Shown: positions 51,974 to 60,547, numbered from the stretch's first letter. The stretch: 60,547 nucleotides of DNA from Ga0077527 sp038316355 (GCA_038316355.1 JBBQAO010000014.1:1-60547), one strand, 5' to 3'. The notes: generated from the sequence alone by a model not told the origin. Translations and numbers: made by a program.

Positions 51974-52417
51974 ATGTTCCGCAACATTCTGGTTCCAACC
52001 GACGGCTCCGCGCTGTCGCGCAAGGCAGTGAAGAAAGCCGTGACCCTGGCCAAAAAAACCGGGGCACGCGTCACGGGCTTCCACGTCGCGCCCTCGTACA
52101 AGTTCAACATCTATGCCGATTACATCCCACCCGATTTCATCCTGCCCAAGGAATACGCGGTGCAGCAGAAAAAAGTGGCGGCACGCCATCTGGAAGCGAT
52201 CAAAAAAGAATGCGCTGCCAGCGGTGTTGCGTGTGCCACCTATTTTGTGTGCAGTGATTTTGCCGCCGATGCGATCGTCAAGGCTGCGAAGAAATACAAG
52301 TGCGACCTGATCGCCATGGCCTCGCACGGCCGTAGCGGGTTTACCAAACTGCTGCTCGGCAGCGAAACCCAGAAAGTGCTGGCCGGGACCAATATCGCGG
52401 TGCTGGTACTGCGCTAG
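51974..52417 (+). CDS. Universal stress protein (UspA family)
   Basis: The 147-residue single-domain protein starts with NILVPTDGSALSRKAV. It keeps the ATP-binding pattern near the end, SHGRSGFTKLLLGSETQKVL, followed by the final strand IAVLVLR. Such proteins bind ATP and act under starvation or oxygen limitation. An AAGGAGAG RBS precedes the ATG, and the promoter appears to share the FNR site with ccoN. Confidence 0.95.
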   Translation: MFRNILVPTDGSALSRKAVKKAVTLAKKTGARVTGFHVAPSYKFNIYADYIPPDFILPKEYAVQQKKVAARHLEAIKKECAASGVACATYFVCSDFAADAIVKAAKKYKCDLIAMASHGRSGFTKLLLGSETQKVLAGTNIAVLVLR

Positions 52418-52562
52418 AAACCAATGGTTTGGGGATGCTTAGCCCCGTCCCCCAACCGTGGAACAGCAGCACAATCCGCCAAGACCGTCAGGGCCTGCCC
52501 CCCCCTTGCCCTGCATGACGCATCGCGCCAAATCCAGTCGTCGCCGAAACCGGACTCATCCA

Positions 52563-52576
52563 TTGACATGGATCAA
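52563..52576 (+). promoter_or_regulatory. FNR-like site (TTGACATGGATCAA)
   Basis: One mismatch from TTGAT-N4-ATCAA. It lies 66 bp upstream of the radical SAM gene. No good -10 at the standard distance was found. Confidence 0.4.
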
Positions 52577-52641
52577 CGCCGCCGCACGGCGCTCAGTCCA
52601 CCGTGCAGTGCTACATCCGCCAACACTGACAGGAAAATTCC

Positions 52642-53598
52642 GTGGCCACGATAACCGACCGCATCGACAACGTCACCCGCATTCCGCCGGATTACCTGCA
52701 CGCGAAACCGCCCGCGCCCCGCAGCGTAAAAATAGAAATATCCCCCCGCTGCAACTATCGCTGCGGATTTTGCGCATTACGAACTCGGGAAGTGCAGCCG
52801 AAGTGGGACATGGATTTCGGGTTGTTCAAGCGCATCACCCGGGAAATGCGCGAAGCCGGCGTCGAGGAGGTTGGCATGTTTTACCTCGGCGAATCGTTCA
52901 TGAATCCGCGCCTGCTGGTGGACTGCATCGCCTATACCAAGCGGGAACTCGGGTTTCCCTATGTGTTCCTGACCTCCAATGCGTCGATGGCTTTCCCGGA
53001 AGCGCTGGAAGCCTGCATGAAAGCCGGCCTTGATTCGCTGAAGTGGTCGGTCAATGCGGCCGACGAGGAGCAGTTCGAGAAAGTCATGGGCGTGTCCGGC
53101 CGCCTGTTCCATCGCGCGCTCGCCAACATCAAAAGCGCATGGGAAATACGCGCGAACGGCGGTTATAAGACCGGCATTTTCGCCTCTTCGATCCGCTACG
53201 ACGGTGAACAGCAGAAAAAAATGGAAGCGCTGCTGCAGGAAAAGGTGCTGCCCCATGTCGACCAGCATTACTGGCTGCCGCTGTATTCGATGGGCGCCTT
53301 TGCGACCCAGCGCGAGGAACAACTCGGCTACCGTCCCACTGCCGGCAACCAGGGGCGCCTCGGTGCATTGCGCGAGCCCCTGCCCTGCTGGTCGGCGTTC
53401 ACCGAAGGCCATGTCACCGCGGAAGGCAGGCTGTCAGCCTGTTGCTTCGACGCCACCGCCAACTGGACCATGGGCGACCTGAACCAGGTCTCGTTCATGG
53501 ATGCCTGGAATTCGGAAGCTTTTACCAGCCTCCGCGCCGCCCACCTGAAGCGCGATGTGCGCGGCACCGTCTGCGAGAATTGCATCGCCTACGGCTGA
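52642..53598 (+). CDS. Radical SAM protein with SPASM-type C-terminus
   Basis: The GTG at 52642 (GACAGGAAAATTCC upstream) gives 318 residues. It has the radical SAM triad SPRCNYRCGFCAL near residue 36, GEVGMFYLGESF-like strand motifs and a C-terminal Cys-rich part (LPCWSAF, SACCFDATANW, VCENCIAYG) of SPASM type, which binds extra Fe-S clusters. Members modify peptides or cofactors. No peptide substrate gene was recognised nearby, so the substrate is unknown. Confidence 0.85.
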   Translation: MATITDRIDNVTRIPPDYLHAKPPAPRSVKIEISPRCNYRCGFCALRTREVQPKWDMDFGLFKRITREMREAGVEEVGMFYLGESFMNPRLLVDCIAYTKRELGFPYVFLTSNASMAFPEALEACMKAGLDSLKWSVNAADEEQFEKVMGVSGRLFHRALANIKSAWEIRANGGYKTGIFASSIRYDGEQQKKMEALLQEKVLPHVDQHYWLPLYSMGAFATQREEQLGYRPTAGNQGRLGALREPLPCWSAFTEGHVTAEGRLSACCFDATANWTMGDLNQVSFMDAWNSEAFTSLRAAHLKRDVRGTVCENCIAYG

Positions 53599-53658
53599 GG
53601 CCATGACGGTGGACGATTCATCCCGACACCGGAATTTATTCCCTGTCGCAAGTCAACG

Positions 53659-53686
53659 AAAAAAAGGCCCGCGCAAAACGCGGGCC
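53659..53686 (-). terminator. Rho-independent terminator for the minus-strand cytochrome gene
   Basis: An 8-bp GC stem (53666-53673 with 53679-53686) is followed, in minus-strand reading, by seven T (53665-53659). It lies 50 bp past the end of the cytochrome gene at 53736 and also between two convergent genes. Confidence 0.88.
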
Positions 53687-53735
53687 CCGGCAAGCCAATT
53701 TCCTGATCCGGGCGATTGGCCCGCAAGCGGATCAA

Positions 53736-54203
53736 TCAGTATTTGGCTTTGACCTTGCCAATCTGTTCCATGGTGATGCCCGGCACGTCGCCGCGCTTTG
53801 CCCACCGGTTCAGATTCCACGCGCCATCACCAAGCCAGGCCTTGATGGTCGCCAGATTCTTGCCACGCTCGGCATCGGTTTCGCCCAGATAGCGGTGCAT
53901 GTTGCCAGGCTTCGCACCCGGCGAAGCTTTGCCGTCATCAAGGCGCCGCATGAAAGCGCCAGTCGCCGGCCACACCACGAAGCCCATCAGGCTGTCGTAA
54001 GTGCTCATCTTCGGCGCCAGTTTCTTGTTTTTTGCACGTTGCACGTCCCATTCTGAAAACTCCGGCTCCCCGGCACCATGACACTCGCCGCACTGCGCCT
54101 TGATCATCGGTTCGATATCCTTGCGCCAGGTGAGCTCCTGAGCGCCAGCAGCGGTCGACAGCCCGATACAAACCCCCAATACTGTGGTGATCAATAATTT
54201 CAT
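53736..54203 (-). CDS. Periplasmic monoheme cytochrome c-like protein
   Basis: This 155-residue protein has a signal peptide (cleaved about AAGAQE) and one heme site (QCGECHGAGEP) preceded by WRKDIEPMIKA, typical of the cytochromes found in periplasmic dehydrogenases. Later segments include FMRRLDDGKASPG and a Met-containing GNMHRYLG that may supply the sixth ligand. The AGGGGCTGACC stretch before the ATG serves as RBS. Partner unknown. Confidence 0.85.
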   Translation of the reverse strand: MKLLITTVLGVCIGLSTAAGAQELTWRKDIEPMIKAQCGECHGAGEPEFSEWDVQRAKNKKLAPKMSTYDSLMGFVVWPATGAFMRRLDDGKASPGAKPGNMHRYLGETDAERGKNLATIKAWLGDGAWNLNRWAKRGDVPGITMEQIGKVKAKY

Positions 54204-54438
54204 GGTCAGCCCCTTTTTGTAAATTAGTGAATTAGTGAATTAAATCAACGGTCTGTGCAACCCCTCGTGATGAGGGTACTCCATCAGAAATCAGCCGCCT
54301 TGATCCAGCGCAAATATCTGGCATCTGGCAAAACCCCATGCCAGCCGTCTGCATGCGACAGACCGCCGACCATGATGCCCCCGCCGTACGGGGATATTCA
54401 AATCGCCTGCACCGCCCCGAATCCTCAGGACCAAAACA

Positions 54439-54480
54439 TTGACCGGAATCAAATCACAGCCGGCCATTACCCGTTCAAAT
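54439..54480 (+). promoter_or_regulatory. FNR/Dnr-like site with -10 upstream of the Dnr-like regulator
   Basis: TTGACCGGAATCAA (54439-54452, one mismatch) is followed after 22 nt by TCAAAT (54475-54480). The implied start near 54487 falls on the first possible ATG and so favours the downstream ATG at 54513. Confidence 0.5.
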
Positions 54481-54512
54481 AGCGCATGAGCATTTTTCAA
54501 AAGGCTGCGGCG

Positions 54513-55259
54513 ATGTCAAATAATCCCGCCCCCCTGCATCCGGCCGGGCTGAAAACCACGCACAGCAAAGACCTGCGGCCCCATCTGTTCAACACCACGG
54601 AGTTTCTCGAAAATCATCCCTTGTTTCACGGACTGGCGCCGGAACCGCTGGCCCGGATTGCGAAATCAGCACAGATCTTCGAAGCACCGCAGGACAGCGT
54701 GCTGTTCAAGGCCGGCGACTCATGCTGCGGGTTTCACATCATTGTTTACGGCCAGATCAAGCTGTCGGTACAAAACGCCAAGGGCGGAGAAAAGGTGATC
54801 GAGTTGCTGGGCCCCGGCCAGAGTTTCGGGGAAGCCGTAATGTTCCTGGAAACACCATACCGGGTCGTCGCGGAAGCGATCGCAGACAGCAAGCTGCTGC
54901 ACATCGACAGGGCCGCTGTGTTCGCGGAACTCGACCGCGATCCGCTTCTCGCACGCCGCATCATCTCCAGCCTCAGCATGCGCCTGCACCATCTGGGCAG
55001 CGAGCTGAAGTCACAGGCTTTGCAATCCGGAACCCAGCGCGTGGTGGGTTATCTGCTGAGCCTGGTCGATGACGCCGACAACGCTGGCGTGCAAGTCGTG
55101 CTGCCGGCGCGCAAAAACATCATTGCCTCACGGCTGAACCTGACCCAGGAACATTTTTCGCGGATACTGCATGGCCTCGCTGGTGTCGGCGTCATCGGCA
55201 TCCAGGGCCAGAAAATAACCATCCCCGACCTGGCGGCGCTGCACAAACATACTGGCTGA
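54513..55259 (+). CDS. Crp/Fnr-family regulator, Dnr-like
   Basis: Starting at the ATG at 54513 (AAAGG 9-10 nt upstream) the protein has 248 residues; an ATG at 54486 lacks an RBS. It has a cNMP-type barrel (LFKAGDSCCGFHIIVYGQIKL) and an HTH with LNLTQEHFSRILHGLAG, whose E-x-x-S-R fits TTGAT half-sites. It lacks the N-terminal Fe-S cysteines, so it looks like a Dnr/NnrR-type nitric-oxide or redox regulator. The nitronate monooxygenase, NnrS and FNR-like sites nearby support a nitrogen-oxide role, by inference. Confidence 0.85.
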   Translation: MSNNPAPLHPAGLKTTHSKDLRPHLFNTTEFLENHPLFHGLAPEPLARIAKSAQIFEAPQDSVLFKAGDSCCGFHIIVYGQIKLSVQNAKGGEKVIELLGPGQSFGEAVMFLETPYRVVAEAIADSKLLHIDRAAVFAELDRDPLLARRIISSLSMRLHHLGSELKSQALQSGTQRVVGYLLSLVDDADNAGVQVVLPARKNIIASRLNLTQEHFSRILHGLAGVGVIGIQGQKITIPDLAALHKHTG

Positions 55260-55275
55260 GCGCATCGGCACTGAG

Positions 55276-55317
55276 CTGATCCAAATCAAGGTGCCGCGCA
55301 ATAAAGGTAACTACAAT
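55276..55317 (+). promoter_or_regulatory. FNR/Dnr promoter of the nitronate monooxygenase gene
   Basis: CTGATCCAAATCAA (55276-55289, one mismatch) is followed after 22 nt by TACAAT (55312-55317), a near-consensus -10. The predicted start near 55324 leaves a 21-nt leader to the ATG at 55345. Confidence 0.7.
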
Positions 55318-55344
55318 CGCTGACTTGACATTAATCCAGCCTGA

Positions 55345-56505
55345 ATGAACGCATCGCTACCCGCATGGAAGTTGCGCGGCCGCCAGTTGCTGCCGGTGGT
55401 GCAGGGTGGCATGGGCGTGGGCATCTCCGCGCACCGCCTGGCGGGCAACGTCGCCGCACTTGGCGCCCTCGGCACCCTGTCCAGCGTTGACCTGCGCCAC
55501 CATCATCCCGACCTGCTGGCCTTATCCCGCGGATGCCATGACCGCGATGAACTCGATCGCATCAACCTGGTCGCCCTCGATCGCGAAATCCGCCAGGCGC
55601 TGGCCATCGCCGATGGCCGCGGCGCAGTCGCAGTCAACGTGATGAAAGCCGTTGCCGCACACGCCGCCTATATCCGCCAGTCCTGCGAGAGCGGCGCCCA
55701 CGCCATTGTCATGGGCGCCGGGCTGCCGATCGACCTGCCGGAAATGACCCGGGATTTCCCCGATGTCGCGCTGATTCCCATCCTGTCGGATGCGCGCGGC
55801 GTCAACATCGTGGTGAAAAAATGGTTGCGCAAGCAGCGCCTGCCGGACGCCATCGTCATCGAACACCCGCGCTACGCCGGTGGCCACCTCGGCGCGACCC
55901 GCATCGAGGACATCAGCGACCCGCGCTTCGACTTCGAACGCGCACTCACCGAAATCCTCGAACTGTTGCGCGGCCTCGGCCTGGAAAGCGAAAACATCCC
56001 GCTGATTCCCGGCGGCGGCATTCATACTCACGAGCAACTGCGCGCCCTGCTGGACATGGGCGCGGCGGCGGTACAGGTTGGCACCGCCTTTGCGGTCACC
56101 GCAGAAGGCGACGCCGACATTGCGTTCAAGCGCGTGCTGGCCGAAGCCAGGCCCGAGGACATCGTCACCTTCATGAGTGTCGCCGGTCTGCCGGCACGTG
56201 CCGTGCTGACGCCGTGGCTGAAAAATTACCTGGGTCGGGAAAAAGCCCTGCAGTCACACGCCAAGGCCGACCAGAGGCGCTGCGTGCAGGGACTCAACTG
56301 CCTGACGATGTGCGGCCTGCGCGACGGCATCGCCACTGCTGGCCAGTTCTGCATCGATACCCGGTTGGCCTACGCGCTGAAGGGTGACGTCAAAAAAGGC
56401 CTGTTTTTCCGCGGCTCCGAACCCCTGCCGTTCGGCGCGTCCATCCGGCCCGTAGCAGACCTGTTGCAATACCTGCTGACCGGCGCAGCACCGCAGGCCG
56501 CCTGA
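55345..56505 (+). CDS. Nitronate monooxygenase family FMN protein
   Basis: This 386-residue TIM-barrel flavoprotein has PVVQGGMGVGISAHRLAG near the N-terminus, EHPRYAGGHLGA, and the phosphate-binding PGGGIHTHEQLRALLDMG followed by AVQVGTAF. The C-terminal part has a Cys-rich segment (RCVQGLNCLTMCGLRDG) typical of one NMO-like subgroup. Family members oxidise alkyl nitronates with FMN, though many act as other flavin enzymes. Its FNR/Dnr-type promoter suggests low-oxygen expression. Confidence 0.88.
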   Translation: MNASLPAWKLRGRQLLPVVQGGMGVGISAHRLAGNVAALGALGTLSSVDLRHHHPDLLALSRGCHDRDELDRINLVALDREIRQALAIADGRGAVAVNVMKAVAAHAAYIRQSCESGAHAIVMGAGLPIDLPEMTRDFPDVALIPILSDARGVNIVVKKWLRKQRLPDAIVIEHPRYAGGHLGATRIEDISDPRFDFERALTEILELLRGLGLESENIPLIPGGGIHTHEQLRALLDMGAAAVQVGTAFAVTAEGDADIAFKRVLAEARPEDIVTFMSVAGLPARAVLTPWLKNYLGREKALQSHAKADQRRCVQGLNCLTMCGLRDGIATAGQFCIDTRLAYALKGDVKKGLFFRGSEPLPFGASIRPVADLLQYLLTGAAPQAA

Positions 56506-56594
56506 GTCGCCGGCCCCTCCGGCCGCGCGACTCGCCATTGCGCCGGCCTTGCGGCATGCTTGTCATGCACCCGATCATCCCGGCGCCGACAACC

Positions 56595-58196
56595 ATGCCT
56601 GATCCCCAAAGCCAAGACAGCGGCAATCCGCTGATTGCCAGCCTGCGCCGCCCCGGCTGCTACCCGCATGCCGCCGCAGAGGTGCAACTGCTGGAAACCC
56701 ACATATCGTGGGTGCTGCTGGCCGGCATTTACGCTTATAAAATCAAGAAACCGGTCAATCTGGGTTTTCTCGATTTCTCCACACTCGAACTGCGGCGACG
56801 CTGCTGCCTTGAAGAACTGCGCCTGAACCGGCGATTTGCTCCGCAGTTGTACCTCGACATGGTTCGCATCACCGCTGGCCCGCAAGGCCCGTGCATCAAC
56901 GGCAACGGGCCAGCAATAGAGTATGCGGTGCGCATGAAACAGTTTCCCCAGGATGCGCTGGCCAGCGCAATGCTCTCTGCAGGACGACTGACTCCACAAC
57001 TGCTGGAGGATTTCGCAAGCATGCTGGCCGACTTCCATCTCTCGGCTCCTGTTGCAGATGCCGGCAGCCCATTGGGCAGCGCGACAGCGATTATCGATTC
57101 TGCGCTACAGAGCCTTGACCAGATCGAAACCCGGCCAACCAGCGATACCGACGGTGTGGCATTGACAGAAATTCGTGCCTGGACCCTGCGCGAACATGAC
57201 CGGCTGCATGAAACAATGGAACAGCGGCGCATTGCCGGCCATGTGCGCGAATGCCATGGCGACCTGCACCTCGGCAACATCGTGCTGATCGATGACAGGC
57301 TGGTGCCGTTTGACTGCATTGAGTTCAATGTCGCACTGCGCTGGAATGACGTCATCAGCGAGGTCGCGTTCCTGGTCATGGACCTGCATGATCGCGGCAG
57401 CCCGCAACACGCCTGGCTGTTCCTGAACGCATGGCTTGAACATAGCGGCGATTATGCCGGCATCGTGCTGCTGCCTTTTTATCTGGTGTACCGCGCCATG
57501 GTGCGCGCCAAAGTGCATGCGCTGCGCGCTGCGCAATCCGGCGTCAGCCATGCTGAACACGCCAGGTTGATGGGCGAAAGCCGCAGGTACATCGCTCTCG
57601 CGCGACATTTTTCGCACGGCAAGCCCCCCGCCTTGATCATTACTCACGGACTCTCTGGATCGGGGAAGAGCCGCATTGCCGGCGAAGTCATGCAGCAGCT
57701 GGGCGCGATACGCATCCGCTCCGATGTTGAACGCAAGCGCCTGCACGGTCTGGCGCCACTGGACAGCAGCGCCAGCGCAGTCGGGAGTGGCCTCTATAGT
57801 GCTGAGGCCACGCAGCGCCTGTATGCGCACCTCACCTCACTGGCGGAGCAACTGATCGTCGCCGGCCAGACGGTGATTGCGGACGCAACCTTCCTGCAGC
57901 GCTGGCAGCGCGACCGGCTGTGCGCCGTGGCCCGAGAAAATCAAATGCCGCTCTTCATCATGAATGTCACCGCCCCCGAAGACGTGCTCCGCGCGCGCAT
58001 CCGGCAGCGCCGCACCACGACCAACGATCCGTCGGATGCCGACAACGCCGTGCTGGATCATCAACTGGCGACGCAGGAGCCGCTTGCAAGCGACGAAGAG
58101 TCCGTTGTAGTCGAATTACCCAGTGCGCAATTGACACCCGGGATGTGCTGCGAACACGTGATCAACGCGATGTCCACCTCACGCCACACAAAATAA
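56595..58196 (+). CDS. Fused aminoglycoside-phosphotransferase-like and P-loop kinase-like protein
   Basis: From the ATG at 56595 the protein has 533 residues (in-frame starts at 56556 and 56565 are possible; none has a clear RBS). The N-terminal two thirds are APH/kinase-like with the catalytic loop CHGDLHLGNIVLIDD. The C-terminal third is an AAA_33-type ATP-binding domain with P-loop GLSGSGKSRIAG. This fusion is widespread in proteobacteria; its substrate is unknown. Confidence 0.88.
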   Translation: MPDPQSQDSGNPLIASLRRPGCYPHAAAEVQLLETHISWVLLAGIYAYKIKKPVNLGFLDFSTLELRRRCCLEELRLNRRFAPQLYLDMVRITAGPQGPCINGNGPAIEYAVRMKQFPQDALASAMLSAGRLTPQLLEDFASMLADFHLSAPVADAGSPLGSATAIIDSALQSLDQIETRPTSDTDGVALTEIRAWTLREHDRLHETMEQRRIAGHVRECHGDLHLGNIVLIDDRLVPFDCIEFNVALRWNDVISEVAFLVMDLHDRGSPQHAWLFLNAWLEHSGDYAGIVLLPFYLVYRAMVRAKVHALRAAQSGVSHAEHARLMGESRRYIALARHFSHGKPPALIITHGLSGSGKSRIAGEVMQQLGAIRIRSDVERKRLHGLAPLDSSASAVGSGLYSAEATQRLYAHLTSLAEQLIVAGQTVIADATFLQRWQRDRLCAVARENQMPLFIMNVTAPEDVLRARIRQRRTTTNDPSDADNAVLDHQLATQEPLASDEESVVVELPSAQLTPGMCCEHVINAMSTSRHTK

Positions 58197-58223
58197 ATTT
58201 AACTATTTGTTTTTATTGGCATT

Positions 58224-58619
58224 TTATCCGGGGCTCAGCCATGGCAGCGGATTGCGCGTCAGTGCAACAGCAACGATATAGAAAAACACACACTGTGCAG
58301 CCAGCCACGCCAGCAGGCGCCCGGCACGGGTACGGCCGAATCGAAGCGCGATCATGCCCAGACCGATATAACAAAGCAGCGCCAGCAACTTTGCCGTCAG
58401 CCAGCCAACGGCCAATGGATACTGGCGGAGCATCACCGCCAGCGCAATCGCACTGCCCAGAAGCACGGTATCGATAACGTGCGGAGCGACTCTGATCCAG
58501 GGTGCGCGCAACAACGGCGAATCGCGCAGCATCGAGACGCCGCGCACAAAAAACAGCGTATAGCTGGCGACGACGCAGGTGACGTGGATCAGCTTGAGCG
58601 TGGCGTATTCGATTGACAC
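58224..58619 (-). CDS. SirB2-family membrane protein
   Basis: This 131-residue protein has four helices and the family-like segments LKLIHVTCVVASYTLFFVRG and PHVIDTVLLGSAIAL. SirB2 proteins are small integral membrane proteins of unclear role. It ends 27 bp from the convergent upstream gene, with an AT-rich gap. Confidence 0.88.
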   Translation of the reverse strand: MSIEYATLKLIHVTCVVASYTLFFVRGVSMLRDSPLLRAPWIRVAPHVIDTVLLGSAIALAVMLRQYPLAVGWLTAKLLALLCYIGLGMIALRFGRTRAGRLLAWLAAQCVFFYIVAVALTRNPLPWLSPG

Positions 58620-58644
58620 ACTCCGGCGGTGAATGCCGCTCCGC

Positions 58645-59307
58645 TCAAGGCAGCAGGTTTACGCCGTCGAGCGGATCATTCGCCCGCGCCGCCTGTATGT
58701 CAGCGTCGAACGCTTCAAAGCGCCCGCTCTCAACATCGAGCACCAGTACCCTGCCCTCCTCGATGAGATAGTGCCAGCCGCGCAGATATATTTCACCGGC
58801 TTCAACGCGCCGCTGCACCATCGGATAACCCATCAGGCGCTCGAGCTGCAACGCCACCGAGCGCTGCTCGGTGCGGCGCAGCGCCTCTTCCGACAATGTA
58901 ACCGGCAACACGGCATCACGGCCCAGCTCCAGCCATTGCGCCATATGCCGCGCTTCGGCCGGCAGTTCGGTGTAAAGCGCGCGGATCGCGCCGCAGTGAC
59001 TGTGGCCGCAGACGATGATCTCGCGCACATGCAGGTTGAGCACTGCGAATTCGATCGCTGCCGCCGTTCCATGGTAACCATGGGACGCATCAAAGGGCGG
59101 CACGAAACTGCCGACGTTGCGCACCACGAACAGCTCACCGGGACCGCTCTCCATCAACAGATGCGGGACCACGCGGGAATCACAACAACCGATGAACAGC
59201 ACGGTCGGATGCTGTCCATGATCAACAAGGCCCTTGAACTGTTTCCGCAGACGCGGGAAATAGCGCGTATGAAAGCGCCGCAGGCGGTTGACGATTTCGT
59301 CAGGCAT
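58645..59307 (-). CDS. Beta-class carbonic anhydrase
   Basis: The 220-residue enzyme has the zinc ligand and Asp/Arg pair in GCCDSRVVPHLL and the His/Cys ligands in CGHSHCGAIRAL. It interconverts CO2 and bicarbonate in the cytoplasm. Its length and TEL/LSEEALRRTEQRSVAL region match proteobacterial beta-CAs. Confidence 0.95.
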   Translation of the reverse strand: MPDEIVNRLRRFHTRYFPRLRKQFKGLVDHGQHPTVLFIGCCDSRVVPHLLMESGPGELFVVRNVGSFVPPFDASHGYHGTAAAIEFAVLNLHVREIIVCGHSHCGAIRALYTELPAEARHMAQWLELGRDAVLPVTLSEEALRRTEQRSVALQLERLMGYPMVQRRVEAGEIYLRGWHYLIEEGRVLVLDVESGRFEAFDADIQAARANDPLDGVNLLP

Positions 59308-59338
59308 GACATTAAACCTCGAAGGCTCTGGTATGACT

Positions 59339-60487
59339 TCAGCCGGGATTGCCGTCGAGCCTGGGTTGCGTCAGCACCGGCCAGTAACGCACGGCGAAGA
59401 GCCCGAATGCTGCGGCCCATAACACTCCAGAGATCTGCACGCTGGCCAGATACCATGCCGGAGTAATCATTCCACCAAAAACGCGCACCATGGCGGCTGC
59501 CTGTATCAGCAGGAAGCAGGCGAGTTCAAACCCGTCCGCCCGCAACGGCCTTGCGGTATGGCCGCGCGCAGTACGTGTCATCATGCCCATAGTCAGTCCG
59601 CCTATGGCACCCACGGTGAAAGCGTGTATCGCGTACGATGCGCCGATCAAGCCTGCTGCCGACAGTGCGCGCATGGCCAGGTACGTGACGATCCAGGCGT
59701 AGGCCGCATGCAGAATCCAAACCAGCGGTACGGCCAGGGTGCGCCAGGGCCGCCACAGCCAGAGGCGAACGCCATGGGCCAGTGCAGCACCCAATGCGAC
59801 CACCGCAACCAGCCCGGACGGCAACTGCAGCAGATCGGCAGCCAACAGCAGCAGCACCGAAGCCAAAGCCAGTTTCTCGATCAGCGCCCGGCGCTCGGCA
59901 CCGGCGCCGGGCACGCCGTTGTTGGTGAACATCGGGATCACCCGTCCGCTCATGACCGCCATGATGAACAACATCACATCGAGGCCCAGCACCAGCCCCA
60001 GGCGCGGTGGCAGTTCAAAGACGCCGAGCAGCGCTGCATGCAGCGTTCCGACCAATGTCGCCATCAGCAGCAGCAAACCGACAAAAAAATAGTTGCGGAC
60101 ATTGCGCGCCCGCCACAGCGGCACGGCAATCGCCAGCGCCAGCGCCACAGGGAATGCCGCATTCACCACGGCAGACCACACGCCCAGCGGCGTCAGCACC
60201 AGCACCCGGCCCGCCACCCACAATGCGGCCAACGCCATCAACGGCGCACCCGTGATCGTCTCCTGCCCGGTCCAGGCGCGCACCGCCGTCAGCAAAAAGC
60301 CCGCCACAACCGCCATCGTGTAGCCGAACAGCATTTCGTGACCGTGCCACAGCGCGCCCTGCAGGTAAGCGTTCGGCAACAGGCCCGAAAACTGCGCTGC
60401 CCACACCAGCACGCTGATAGCGCTGAATACGCTGGCCAGCAGATAGAACGGGCGAAAACCGAGACTCCACAACGCGTAACCTGGCAC
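59339..60487 (-). CDS. NnrS-family membrane protein
   Basis: A GTG start at 60487 gives 382 residues with about twelve helices. Motifs ALWSLGFRPFYLLASVF, LWHGHEMLFGYTMAVVAGFL and HAFTVGAIGGLTMGMMTRTA are the NnrS signature, with His residues that bind heme and copper. NnrS proteins relieve nitric-oxide stress and are often under NnrR/Dnr control, fitting the Dnr-like regulator 4 kb away. Confidence 0.93.
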   Translation of the reverse strand: MPGYALWSLGFRPFYLLASVFSAISVLVWAAQFSGLLPNAYLQGALWHGHEMLFGYTMAVVAGFLLTAVRAWTGQETITGAPLMALAALWVAGRVLVLTPLGVWSAVVNAAFPVALALAIAVPLWRARNVRNYFFVGLLLLMATLVGTLHAALLGVFELPPRLGLVLGLDVMLFIMAVMSGRVIPMFTNNGVPGAGAERRALIEKLALASVLLLLAADLLQLPSGLVAVVALGAALAHGVRLWLWRPWRTLAVPLVWILHAAYAWIVTYLAMRALSAAGLIGASYAIHAFTVGAIGGLTMGMMTRTARGHTARPLRADGFELACFLLIQAAAMVRVFGGMITPAWYLASVQISGVLWAAAFGLFAVRYWPVLTQPRLDGNPG

Positions 60488-60496
60488 TGTGCTGCC

Positions 60497-60547
60497 TCAG
60501 TCGATCAGCATCGGATTGCCCTGCCGGTCGAACGGCATATAGGCACC
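60497..60547 (-). CDS. C-terminal end of an unidentified gene
   Basis: The minus-strand frame entering at the window edge ends AYMPFDRQGNPMLID with a stop at 60497-60499, 10 bp before the NnrS start. Only 16 codons are visible, so no family can be assigned. Confidence 0.5.
   Translation of the reverse strand, partial: GAYMPFDRQGNPMLID

Noticed and set aside
54221..54243. Short repeat ATTAGTGA/ATTAGTGAATTAAATC as CRISPR or iteron
   Set aside because: Only two short adjacent units in an AT-rich leader; no array structure.
1..60547. tRNA, rRNA, CRISPR array, intact insertion sequence
   Set aside because: None recognised by eye on either strand; a tRNAscan-SE, CRISPR and IS search would be needed to exclude weak cases.

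Overview
The window reads as chromosome of a high-GC betaproteobacterium, probably Rhodocyclales/Nitrosomonadales-like. The lineage is inferred from the System I cytochrome c maturation operon, the cbb3 oxidase cluster with ccoG/ccoH, the DUF3149 and DUF3309 small proteins, and many FNR-type promoters. It encodes microaerobic/anaerobic respiration plus a large copper/heavy-metal defence region. No rRNA, tRNA, CRISPR array or intact transposase was seen.

Layout. 1-1199 (minus): N-terminal part of a secreted filamentous-haemagglutinin-type protein. 1533-12 kb (plus): copper cluster with a His-rich small protein, TolC-like lipoprotein, Tat-exported multicopper oxidase, cupredoxin, CusF-like chaperone, membrane glutaredoxin, a DUF411 protein with an in-frame TGA at its first active-site Cys, a Met-rich protein, a beta-propeller, YHS, DUF5676 and SHOCT small proteins and several unknowns. 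11.7-21.6 kb: two P1B metal ATPases (one with CPD instead of CPC) flanking a carbohydrate block (PF10091 glucanase-like, phosphoglucomutase, ATP-grasp-like). 21.6-24.3 kb: a MITE-like element, an FNR box, an ethylbenzene-dehydrogenase-like cytochrome and a frameshifted outer-membrane protein. 24.5-31.5 kb: ccmABCDEFGHI. 31.5-32.8 kb: FNR-type promoter, small cytochrome c and tetraheme NapC/NirT cytochrome. 32.9-40 kb: an HME-RND efflux operon bracketed by a truncated and an intact copy of one Rieske-protein gene. 40-45 kb: SodC, TauE/SafE-like protein, HemN, small envelope-stress proteins and a Crp-family regulator. 45.2-51.8 kb: fnr, then (minus) the cbb3 oxidase genes ccoNOQP-G-H and accessory small proteins. 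51.9-60.5 kb: universal stress protein, radical SAM/SPASM protein, cytochrome c, Dnr-like regulator, nitronate monooxygenase, APH/P-loop kinase-like protein, SirB2, carbonic anhydrase, NnrS and the tail of another gene.

How it fits together. Ccm supplies heme attachment for the many c-type cytochromes including CcoO/CcoP. HemN supplies oxygen-independent heme synthesis. FNR (Cys17/20/26/119, ETVSR recognition helix) probably controls ccoNOQP, uspA, a cytochrome c, the nitronate monooxygenase and others through TTGAT-N4-ATCAA sites; the four best promoters carry a -10 element 22-23 nt away. The copper genes protect this cytochrome-rich envelope. The most unusual observation is the candidate selenoprotein form of DUF411 at 6661-7098, with a 12-bp SECIS-like hairpin directly after the UGA.
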